Below are positions 6,007 through 12,547 of a stretch of DNA of 13,341 bases, piece after piece. Positions within the stretch are counted from its first letter, which is position 1, and each line of letters opens with the position of its first letter. Origin of the DNA: Armatimonadota bacterium (lineage in GTDB: Bacteria; Sysuimicrobiota; Sysuimicrobiia; Sysuimicrobiales; Humicultoraceae); the NCBI GenBank assembly GCA_016198805.1, contig JACQHU010000082.1:1-13341 (forward strand). The letters run 5' to 3'. The position numbers and the translations under genes are program-made. The notes under the pieces were generated by a model. It was not told the DNA's origin. It was given only the letters and a program-made list of their open reading frames with translations, and did not search any database.

Positions 6007-9000
6007 ATGGAAGGCGCGTCCTCCTCTTCGCCCCAATCCTCCGCCCCGCGCCGTGAGGCCGTCGGGGCCGCTGCCGCATCGGATCTTCATCCGGAGACGC
6101 TCGCCGCGTTCGGCGGCGACGAGCTCCGGGCGCGCGTCTTCCATGACAAGTACGCCCTGCGAGACCGCGATGGCAACCTGCTCGAACGCACGCCCGACCA
6201 GATGTGGCAGCGCATCGCGCGGGAACTCGCCTCTGCGGAGCGCCCCGAGCGTCAGGCCGAGTGGACCGCCAACTTTACCTGGCTGCTGCAAGACTTCCGC
6301 TTCATTCCCGGCGGCCGGATCATGCACGCCGCCGGCAATGCGCGGCGCGTCACTTCTTTGAACTGCTACGTTTTGCCGGTCAGAGAGGACTCGATCGAAG
6401 CGATCTTCGACTGGATGAAAGAGGCCGCGCGCACCTACAGCCTGGGCGGCGGTGTCGGCACCGACATTTCGGTCCTGCGGCCGCGCGGGGCACCGGTCAA
6501 CAACGCGGCGCGCAGCAGCACCGGCTCGGTGTCGTTCATGGAGCTGTTCTCGCTTACTACCGGCACCATCGGACAGTCGGGCCGCCGCGGTGCCCTGATG
6601 ATCACCATCGCCGATCATCACCCCGACGTGCTGGACTTCATCAAGATCAAGCGGAACCTGGACAAGGTCCGCTACGCCAACATCAGCGTGCGGATCTCGG
6701 ACGCGTTCATGCGGGCGGTGGAGGAGGACGGCACCTGGGACCTGGTGTTCGAGAACGAGCGGGCCACCCTGCGCCGGACGGTGCGCGCCCGTGACGTCTG
6801 GCGAGAGTTGATCAAGGGCGCCCGCGACCACGCTGAGCCAGGCGTCATCTTCTGGGACACCATCAAGCGCTGGTCGACCTCAGAATATCACGGCATGGGG
6901 GTCATCACCACGAATCCCTGCTCGCTTGTGGGGTCGACGTATGTGATGACACCCAGCGGGATCCACCGGCTGGACCACCTGGTCCAGAGCGCTGTCAGAG
7001 ACCGCGTGAATCCGGAGGTCATCATCGACCGTCGAGCCGCAGACCGACAGGGGCTAGCTAGGGTCAAGGCTGACGCGCTGGCGTTCACCGGGGTGAAGAG
7101 GATCTACCGGGTGGAGACCACCAGTGGGTTCACCATCCAGGGAACAGACGATCACAAGGTCAAAGTGCTCGACGACGAGACGCCCGATCCGCTGCACGGT
7201 TCCAAGGGGTGGAAGCGCATCGACGAATTGAAACCAGGCGACGTCCTGGCTGTGATGGATCCCAACGATCCCGGGCTGATAGACCTGGTCTTCAGGGATC
7301 GCTCCCCCTACCTGCACCTGGACGCTGAGTGGATTCAGCCCCGCCGACGCGATGCGCACTATCATCTCATCGACATCCCGGAAGTCTGGGATGGGGATCT
7401 GGCCTACCTGGTGGGCTATGCGGTGGGCGACGGATGCTATGCGACCCATTCCCGCCGGAAAGCGTCGAGGCGGCTGGACATCCACATGCATATCCAGGAT
7501 GCGCCTTACATCAAGCCGATCATTGACCGCGTGACTGGTCGGTGCCTGCGGTCGCGGAGCCTAGTCGCCGTCGGCGCAGGAATGGCGTCTGGCGCGCAGC
7601 CGTATCCTCTGCAGACTCAGGAGGGGACGAACCGGGCTTGGGTGGCCGTCCACTCGGCGGCCTTCATGCGGATGCTGGAAGCACTGGGTTTGAGAGCCGC
7701 CCTCGCGCACGAGAAAACCGTGCCCGACTCGGTGCTGACCGCGCCCCGGGAAGCCACTGTGGCCTTCCTGCGCGGCCTGTTCGATGCCGACGGGACGGTC
7801 TCCCGGCCTGGCGAGCAGCCGATGATCTCGCTCTCCTCGACGTCCCGCCGGCTCATTGAACAGGTGCAGCTGCTCCTGCTCCAATTCGGGATCTTCTCGA
7901 CGGTGACGACCTGCCGTGCGGAGGACAATAATGCCACCCGCACGTCCGGTTTCGCGTACGTGACGAAGGCGGGAGAGCGGCACGAGTACGGCAGCATCCG
8001 CGACAGCTACAAGCTCTGCATTGGTGGGTATCCGTCGATCGAGCGGTTTGCGGCCTGTGTCGGCAGCGCGCTGCCGCGCAAGCAGCAGATGATCGAAGCC
8101 CTCCGGCGGGGGCGTAAGATGCCGCTGCGAACCGTCAGCGCCGAAACGCGAGTGGCCCGAATCGTTGATGAAGGCGTTTCAGAACCGGTGTACGACCTCA
8201 CCGTGCTGGACACCAAGTCGTTTGTCGCCAACGGGTTGATCGTGAGTAATTCCGAGATCCCCCTTGAGCCGTACGGGTGCTGCTGTCTGGGTAATCTCAA
8301 CTTGGCCTGCTTCGTGCAGGATGAGTTCACCTCCCAGGCGCGCGTCGATTGGGACAAGTTGGAGCGCGCCCTTCGCTACGCTACACGCTTCCTGGACAAC
8401 GTCCTGGACTATAACGCCGACAAACACCCCCTCCCCGAACAGCGCCGGGCCAGCCTGTACTCGCGGCGGATCGGCGTGGGCTTCACGGCGCTGGGCGACA
8501 TGCTGATCAAACTCGGACTCCGCTACGATACCGAGGAGGCCGTCACGCTTGTGGACGGGCTCTTTGACCGCGTCAAGAACATCGTTTACGACGAGAGCGT
8601 CAATCTGGCCGTGGAAAAGGGCACGTTCCCCGGCTATGACCGCGAGGTCCACCTGCCGTCGCCGTTCATCCAGGCGCTCGCGCCGAAGGTCCGCGAGCGG
8701 ATCGAGCGGTCGGGCCTGCGCAACGTCGCGCTGCTCACCGTGCCGCCGGTCGGGAGCGGCGCCTCGCTGGCCGGCGTCACCAGCGGCATCGAGCCGATCT
8801 TCGACCTCTCGTACATCCGCCGGTCCGAATCACTCTCGCAGGAGGTCTTCACTGTCTCCCACCCGCTGGTGCGGGAGTACATGACGCGCTTTGGGATCGA
8901 GCGTGAGGCCGATCTCCCTGACTCCTTTGTAACCGCCCACCAGATCCGCCCGGAGATGCGAGTACAGATGCAGGCCACCATCCAGCGGCACATCGACCAC

Positions 9001-9900
9001 TCCATCTCCTCGACGGTGAACCTCGCGCACGACGTCCCGCCGGAGGACGTGGAGCGGATCTACTTCCTGGCCTGGAAGATGGGCTGTAAGGGGATTACCG
9101 TGTACCGGGCCGGGTCGCGCGAGAATATCTTGACGGCCCTGAGTGAGAAGAAACCCAGCGTCTACCTTGCGCCGAAGGAGACGCTTGAAGGGCCGGAAGA
9201 GAGGGCCGCGCAGGCGTCTGCCAGCCCTACGGTCACCGTGCCTGGGGGCCCCTCGCCATCCTCCATGGCGGTCCCCGCGCGTGTCACCCCGCGACTCCGG
9301 CCCAAGGTCACCATGGGGCGGACTGAGCGCATCGAGACGCCCCGCGGCCGCGTCTATGTCGTCATCAACGAAGACGAGATGGGCATCTGCGAGGTCTTCG
9401 TCCACTCCCTGGACGTCGAGGGCGAGGACATCGGCAGGATGGTGTGCCTGGCGCTGCGCGGCGGGCTCGACCCCCGCGACGTGATCGAACAGTTGTGGCG
9501 TGTCCAGAGCAAGGAGGTCGCCTTCGACCGATCCGCCGACGGCACCGTCGTCCGTGTGAGCACCATCGCCCAGGCGGTGGCGCTGGCGCTGGGACGGGTG
9601 CTCTACGGCGACGGGTTCCGGCCGGACAAGGTCTTCCCGCGAGCTGACGCACTCCCCGAGCCGGGTCCCCGCGCCCGTCAGGAGACGCTGCGGTTCGCGC
9701 CGGAGCCGGAGGTGCGCGAGACACCGCCCCTGGCCCCGGTGGCCGGCGGCAACGGCGGGCCAGCGCCCGACAGCCACGGGGCCCACGGGATGCCCGATAT
9801 CGCGCTGGAGTTCATCGGCATCTGTCCGGACTGCGGATCCTCGCTGGTGCACGAGAACGGCTGCGCGACCTGTCGGCAGTGCGGGTATTCCCGGTGCTGA
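6007..9900 (+). CDS. nrdJ: Adenosylcobalamin-dependent (class II) ribonucleotide reductase NrdJ, intein-containing precursor
   Basis: Makes deoxyribonucleotides from ribonucleotides using a B12-derived radical, independent of oxygen. The precursor is 1297 residues; removing the 443-residue intein (306-748) leaves 854. The start ATG has TGGAGGTGA 4 nt upstream. Visible elements are the first redox cysteine (LNCYV, C120), the active-site loop NPC-SEIPL split by the intein (N303, thiyl C305 and, after splicing, E307), then the second redox cysteine within a CCC run (8278-8286) before LGNLNL. The phosphate-binding loop is PPVGSGAS. The class II ending STVNL...GCKGITVYRAGSR follows. A linker leads to a TSCPD-type domain (about residues 1100-1170), then a C-terminal cysteine-rich tail (CPDC 1273-1276, CRQC 1289-1292, terminal C1297) that re-reduces the active site in the family. 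Probably co-transcribed with nrdR. Confidence 0.96.
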   Translation: MEGASSSSPQSSAPRREAVGAAAASDLHPETLAAFGGDELRARVFHDKYALRDRDGNLLERTPDQMWQRIARELASAERPERQAEWTANFTWLLQDFRFIPGGRIMHAAGNARRVTSLNCYVLPVREDSIEAIFDWMKEAARTYSLGGGVGTDISVLRPRGAPVNNAARSSTGSVSFMELFSLTTGTIGQSGRRGALMITIADHHPDVLDFIKIKRNLDKVRYANISVRISDAFMRAVEEDGTWDLVFENERATLRRTVRARDVWRELIKGARDHAEPGVIFWDTIKRWSTSEYHGMGVITTNPCSLVGSTYVMTPSGIHRLDHLVQSAVRDRVNPEVIIDRRAADRQGLARVKADALAFTGVKRIYRVETTSGFTIQGTDDHKVKVLDDETPDPLHGSKGWKRIDELKPGDVLAVMDPNDPGLIDLVFRDRSPYLHLDAEWIQPRRRDAHYHLIDIPEVWDGDLAYLVGYAVGDGCYATHSRRKASRRLDIHMHIQDAPYIKPIIDRVTGRCLRSRSLVAVGAGMASGAQPYPLQTQEGTNRAWVAVHSAAFMRMLEALGLRAALAHEKTVPDSVLTAPREATVAFLRGLFDADGTVSRPGEQPMISLSSTSRRLIEQVQLLLLQFGIFSTVTTCRAEDNNATRTSGFAYVTKAGERHEYGSIRDSYKLCIGGYPSIERFAACVGSALPRKQQMIEALRRGRKMPLRTVSAETRVARIVDEGVSEPVYDLTVLDTKSFVANGLIVSNSEIPLEPYGCCCLGNLNLACFVQDEFTSQARVDWDKLERALRYATRFLDNVLDYNADKHPLPEQRRASLYSRRIGVGFTALGDMLIKLGLRYDTEEAVTLVDGLFDRVKNIVYDESVNLAVEKGTFPGYDREVHLPSPFIQALAPKVRERIERSGLRNVALLTVPPVGSGASLAGVTSGIEPIFDLSYIRRSESLSQEVFTVSHPLVREYMTRFGIEREADLPDSFVTAHQIRPEMRVQMQATIQRHIDHSISSTVNLAHDVPPEDVERIYFLAWKMGCKGITVYRAGSRENILTALSEKKPSVYLAPKETLEGPEERAAQASASPTVTVPGGPSPSSMAVPARVTPRLRPKVTMGRTERIETPRGRVYVVINEDEMGICEVFVHSLDVEGEDIGRMVCLALRGGLDPRDVIEQLWRVQSKEVAFDRSADGTVVRVSTIAQAVALALGRVLYGDGFRPDKVFPRADALPEPGPRARQETLRFAPEPEVRETPPLAPVAGGNGGPAPDSHGAHGMPDIALEFIGICPDCGSSLVHENGCATCRQCGYSRC
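6922..8250 (+). mobile_element. Intein with LAGLIDADG homing endonuclease, inserted in the NrdJ active site
   Basis: Protein-splicing element of 443 residues in frame within nrdJ. The spliced extein sequence would read TTNPC-SEIPLEPYG, the intact class II RNR active-site loop, so the left edge lies after C305 and the intein begins SLVGSTYVMTPSG (block A, Ser1). Block B is GTDDH, with T75 and H78 in intein numbering. The two endonuclease motifs are LAYLVGYAVGDG (D170) and FLRGLFDADG (D290). Block F is VYDLTVLDTKSFVANG. The end is GLIVSN followed by Ser+1, so the penultimate residue is Ser instead of the usual His. The NPC/SEI insertion point is a known RNR intein site (e.g. the split NrdJ-1 intein). 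Splicing activity is inferred because an unspliced enzyme would lack an assembled active site. Confidence 0.95.
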
Positions 9901-9940
9901 CCGGCTCTGACCCCTGAGTCCGCGGTGGGCAGCCCCCCAT

Positions 9941-9957
9941 CCGCTGCTGGACAGCGG
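9941..9957 (+). other. Stem-loop downstream of nrdJ
   Basis: CCGCTG (9941-9946) and CAGCGG (9952-9957) form a 6-bp stem with a 5-nt loop, 41 nt after the nrdJ stop. No T-run follows, so its use as a terminator is doubtful. It overlaps the proposed -35 of the next gene, so the two readings compete. Confidence 0.35.
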
Positions 9958-9977
9958 TGGTAAACTGGGAATATATC
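9948..9977 (+). promoter_or_regulatory. Possible promoter for the small secreted-protein gene
   Basis: TGGACA (9948-9953, five of six to the -35 consensus) and TATATC (9972-9977) are 18 nt apart, inside the only AT-rich patch of this spacer (AACTGGGAATATATCCATA). The -10 match is only moderate. If real, the leader is about 100 nt and begins with the two hairpins described next. Confidence 0.4.
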
Positions 9978-9981
9978 CATA

Positions 9982-10022
9982 GGGCGCGCAAGGGCGCCCG
10001 AGCGGATCGCCGCTAGGCGGCG
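9982..10022 (+). other. Two tandem stem-loops in the leader of the small secreted-protein gene
   Basis: First hairpin: GGGCGC (9982-9987) with GCGCCC (9994-9999), loop GCAAGG. Second hairpin: CGCCGC (10008-10013) with GCGGCG (10017-10022), loop TAG. Both stems are perfect, 6 bp each and 8 nt apart, ending about 65 nt before the start codon. No known riboswitch consensus was recognised. They may be terminator or attenuator relics, or mRNA-stabilising structures. Confidence 0.45.
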
Positions 10023-10086
10023 CTGTCGAGAGGTCCCGATCGGCATGCCGGGCGACGACTCCGACGCGGAAAAGGGGGGCTTCGGG

Positions 10087-10608
10087 ATGCGGTGGGTGAT
10101 CGGGATCAGCGTCATGGTGGTGTTCGCGGCAGCGCTGTCGGTGGGAGCGCAGCCGACGAGGCCGGCCGGTCCGGCCAACTGGGTCGTCGTCCCCGGACAC
10201 GCCATCGGCGACATCCAGCTCGGGATGTCCCAGCAGCAGGTCTTGAACCGGCTGGGCATGCCCGACGAGATCTCCAACGACCGGACCAGCGACGGTGGGC
10301 TCAACGTCTACTGGGTGTACCCCATGGGGGACCGCTCGGTCTTCGTGGTCTCGTGGACCAAGCGGCAGGGCGAGGCCGGCGGGGTGGACTTCCTGTTCAC
10401 CGATCACAACCGGTATGTCACCAGCAAAGGCGTCGCCCTGGGGAACTCTACCTTCAGGGACCTGCTGACCGAGTACGGGGCGCCGGATCGGATGTCCGGG
10501 CTGGGCCGCGGCGCGGTCATGTTCTACTACGAGGGCCAGGGGATCCGGTTCCGGATCGAGGGCGAGGCTGGCCGGGTCAGCGCGATCACGATAGTGCCGC
10601 GCAAGTAG
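10087..10608 (+). CDS. Small secreted protein with two BamE/SmpA-like motifs, function unknown
   Basis: Predicted exported protein of 173 residues. The chosen ATG at 10087 has a run of G (10074-10079) as Shine-Dalgarno and begins a typical signal peptide (MRWVIGISVMVVFAAALSVGAQ, cleavage likely after the AxA-like end). The upstream in-frame ATG at 10045 lacks a ribosome site and would bury the signal peptide. The mature part has IGDIQLGMSQQQVLNRLGMPDEI and, about 75 residues later, VALGNSTFRDLLTEYGAPDRM. Both fit the 'G-x-s-xx-v-xx-lG-xPd' pattern of SmpA/BamE-like and related small beta-alpha-beta domains. There is no lipobox cysteine, so it should be soluble or loosely attached outside the cytoplasm rather than a lipoprotein. 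The phnD gene starts about 100 nt further on, but a functional link is not shown. Confidence 0.75.
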   Translation: MRWVIGISVMVVFAAALSVGAQPTRPAGPANWVVVPGHAIGDIQLGMSQQQVLNRLGMPDEISNDRTSDGGLNVYWVYPMGDRSVFVVSWTKRQGEAGGVDFLFTDHNRYVTSKGVALGNSTFRDLLTEYGAPDRMSGLGRGAVMFYYEGQGIRFRIEGEAGRVSAITIVPRK

Positions 10609-10645
10609 CGCGGTCAACGCGCACGTAGCGGACGACCGGTGTTGC

Positions 10646-10654
10646 TGGTATCCT
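10646..10654 (+). promoter_or_regulatory. Possible extended -10 promoter for phnDCE
   Basis: TGGTATCCT (10646-10654) has the TGn extension and a -10 hexamer matching four of six bases of TATAAT. No good -35 hexamer lies 16-18 nt upstream. It is the most promoter-like sequence between the two genes; transcription would begin near 10661. No clear Pho box was recognised. Confidence 0.35.
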
Positions 10655-10672
10655 AGACCCTGGGGAGTCAGC

Positions 10673-10690
10673 CGGGCGCTGTAGCGCCCG
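10673..10690 (+). other. Stem-loop in the phnD leader
   Basis: CGGGCGC (10673-10679) pairs perfectly with GCGCCCG (10684-10690) around a TGTA loop, ending 5 nt before the phnD Shine-Dalgarno (GGAGGT, 10695-10700). It could affect ribosome access. It shares the GGGCGC/GCGCCC arms with hairpins at 9982-9999 and 12511-12530. Confidence 0.5.
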
Positions 10691-10707
10691 TGCCGGAGGT
10701 GGCTGGA

Positions 10708-11661
10708 GTGAACCGACTACGCGTGATGGCGATAACGGTGGTCTGCGCGCTGGTGTTGGGGATCGCCCAGACGGCGCCGCAGCCCGCCGCGGGGCAGACC
10801 AGTCTGGTGCTGGCGTTTGTGCCGTCGCTGGACGCGCAGCGCGTGCTCGACACGGGCAGCACACTGGCCAGGATGTTGGAGGTGGCCACCGGCTACAAGG
10901 TCAGCGCGACGGTGCCCACCAGCTACGCGGCCACCATTGAGGCCATGTGCGCCGGCCGCGTGGACGTCGCCTTCCTGGCGCCGTTCTCGTACGTGCTGGC
11001 CCACCAGCGGTGCGGGGCGGACGTGCGGCTGGTCAGCATTCGGGCGAACCTGCCGTTCTACAAGTCGCAGATCCTGTACCGGGCCGACCTCAACGCCAAA
11101 TCGTTGCAGGACCTGCGGGGCAAGAAGTTCGCCTTCGTGGATCCGGGGTCGGCGTCCGGCTACCTCTTCCCGGCAGCCCTGTTGAAGAAGAACGGCATCG
11201 ATCCCGACCGGTTCTTCAGCCAGGTCGTATTCGCCGGCGGGCACGACAAGGTCGTGCTGGCCATCTACACCGGGTCGGTGGACGCTGGGGCGACGTTCGG
11301 GGACGAGGTCTTCAGCGACGCGCGCACCCGGGTCGCCGCTCAATACAAGGATGTCATGGACAAGGTGAAGGTCCTGGTGTACACCGACCCGATCCCCAAC
11401 GACACCGTGTCGTTCCGGCGCGACCTGTCCGACGAGGTCAAGGAGAAGACGGCCAAGGCGCTCCTGCGCATCGCGCAGACCGCTCCGGGCAAGGAGACCA
11501 TCGACCGCCTCTATCAAATCCAGGGATTTGCCGACTTCAGCGCGCTCACGACGACGTACAAGCTGTCCAAGCTCAAGACGTTTGACGAATACTTCCAGCC
11601 CATTCGCGACGCCGCCAAGTTCCTCGGCCTCAACCTGGAAGACCTGGTGCGTCCCCGCTAG
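10708..11661 (+). CDS. phnD: Phosphonate/phosphite-type ABC transporter substrate-binding protein PhnD
   Basis: Extracytoplasmic receptor that captures a phosphonate, phosphite or phosphate-like ligand and delivers it to the PhnE-PhnC importer; 317 residues. The GTG at 10708 is chosen because GGAGGT ends 7 nt upstream. The upstream in-frame GTG at 10690 lies at the end of a hairpin and has no ribosome site. Residues 1-30 form a signal peptide (MNRLRVMAITVVCALVLG...PAAG) without a true lipobox, so the protein is likely free in a periplasm or held by the permease. The body shows type-II binding-protein motifs of the PhnD family: LAFVPSLDAQRVL, RVDVAFLAPFSYVLA, DLRGKKFAFVDPGSASGYLFPAALLKKNGID and VDAGATFGDEVF. 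A long stem-loop and then phnC follow, supporting the assignment. The exact ligand cannot be told. Confidence 0.93.
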   Translation: MNRLRVMAITVVCALVLGIAQTAPQPAAGQTSLVLAFVPSLDAQRVLDTGSTLARMLEVATGYKVSATVPTSYAATIEAMCAGRVDVAFLAPFSYVLAHQRCGADVRLVSIRANLPFYKSQILYRADLNAKSLQDLRGKKFAFVDPGSASGYLFPAALLKKNGIDPDRFFSQVVFAGGHDKVVLAIYTGSVDAGATFGDEVFSDARTRVAAQYKDVMDKVKVLVYTDPIPNDTVSFRRDLSDEVKEKTAKALLRIAQTAPGKETIDRLYQIQGFADFSALTTTYKLSKLKTFDEYFQPIRDAAKFLGLNLEDLVRPR

Positions 11662-11690
11662 CACGCGCTCGTCGATGGACGATCGATCCG

Positions 11691-11723
11691 CGAGGGAGAG
11701 GCGTGACCGCCTCTCCCTCGTTT
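11691..11723 (+). terminator. Strong stem-loop between phnD and phnC (partial terminator or mRNA stabiliser)
   Basis: CGAGGGAGAGGCG (11691-11703) and CGCCTCTCCCTCG (11708-11720) form a 13-bp perfect stem with a TGAC loop, followed by only three T bases. It begins 30 nt after the phnD stop and ends 6 nt before the phnC Shine-Dalgarno. In ABC operons such a structure often makes the binding protein more abundant than the ATPase and permease. The short T-run argues for partial read-through rather than full termination. Confidence 0.7.
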
Positions 11724-11736
11724 GGTAGGAGGGCAC

Positions 11737-12507
11737 ATGCCGGGCGCTGCGGTGCGCGTCGAGCACCTCTCCAAGACCTACCCCGACGGGACACGGGCGC
11801 TGAAGGCCGTCAACTTCTCAGTGCAGCCGGGCGAGTTCCTGATCATCATCGGGCTGTCCGGCTCCGGGAAGTCCACGCTCATGCGGTGCATCAACCGCCT
11901 GATCGAGCCCACCAGCGGCAAGGTCTACATCGACGACGTGGACGTGACCGCCCTGGCCCCAGCCGAACTGCGCCGGATGCGGCGCCAGATCGGCATGATC
12001 TTCCAGCAGTTCAACCTCATCAAGCGCTCGCCGGTGCTCACCAACGTGCTGGCCGGTCGGCTGGGCTACGTGCCGTCGTCGTGGGCGCTCACCAACTTCT
12101 GGCCGCGGGATCTGCGCGAGCAGGCCATGGCGCACCTGGTGACCGTCGGAATTCCTGAGAAGGCCTACACGCGCGCCGATCAACTCTCCGGCGGCCAGCA
12201 GCAGCGGGTGGGGATCGCCCGAGCGCTGATGCAGGACCCGAAGCTGATCCTGGCCGACGAGCCGGTGGCGAGCCTGGACCCCGCCACGTCCCACTCCGTG
12301 CTGCAATACGTTGAGGCGCTCAACAGGCGCGAAGGGATCACGGTGCTGTGCAGCCTGCACTTCCTCAGCCTGGCGCGCCGGTACGGCACGAGGCTGATCG
12401 CGCTCAAGGCGGGCGAGATCGTCTTCGAGGGCGTGCCGGCCGAGGTTGACGAACGCCGGTTCAAGGAGATCTTCGGCGAAGAGGCCGAGGAAGTCGAGAT
12501 CCGCTGA
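11737..12507 (+). CDS. phnC: Phosphonate-type ABC transporter ATP-binding protein PhnC
   Basis: ATPase that powers import through PhnE; 256 residues. The Walker A motif is GLSGSGKST (residues 39-47), the Q-loop is in IGMIFQQFNLI, the signature is LSGGQQQR, and Walker B with the D-loop is LILADEPVASLDP. The H-loop histidine is in VLCSLHFLSLA. The segment TNVLAGRLGYVPSSWALTNFWP after the Q-loop is typical of PhnC and separates it from other importer ATPases. The ATG at 11737 has AGGAGG (11727-11732) just upstream; a TTG start at 11722 would sit against the hairpin and precede the Shine-Dalgarno. It lies between phnD and phnE with spacers of 75 and 40 nt. Confidence 0.95.
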   Translation: MPGAAVRVEHLSKTYPDGTRALKAVNFSVQPGEFLIIIGLSGSGKSTLMRCINRLIEPTSGKVYIDDVDVTALAPAELRRMRRQIGMIFQQFNLIKRSPVLTNVLAGRLGYVPSSWALTNFWPRDLREQAMAHLVTVGIPEKAYTRADQLSGGQQQRVGIARALMQDPKLILADEPVASLDPATSHSVLQYVEALNRREGITVLCSLHFLSLARRYGTRLIALKAGEIVFEGVPAEVDERRFKEIFGEEAEEVEIR

Positions 12508-12510
12508 TCG

Positions 12511-12530
12511 GGGCGCCCGTCCGGGCGCCC
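12511..12530 (+). other. Stem-loop between phnC and phnE
   Basis: GGGCGCCC (12511-12518) and GGGCGCCC (12523-12530) are each self-complementary and form an 8-bp perfect stem with a GTCC loop. It starts 4 nt after the phnC stop and ends just before the phnE Shine-Dalgarno (GAGGGG, 12533-12538). It has no T-run, so it is unlikely to be a full terminator. Confidence 0.5.
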
Positions 12531-12547
12531 GTGAGGGGAATCGCCGT

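Noticed and set aside
6919..8250. Intein starting at C305 as a canonical Cys1 intein
   Set aside because: Excision would leave NP-SEIPL and remove the catalytic thiyl cysteine; the NPC/SEI boundary restores a complete active site.
10045..10086. Upstream ATG for the small secreted protein
   Set aside because: No ribosome site, and it would add a charged segment before a normal signal peptide that starts at 10087.
8830..10617. 595-codon minus-strand open frame over nrdJ 3' end and the secreted-protein gene
   Set aside because: Runs across two convincing genes and the spacer between them with no domain signal; mirror frame.
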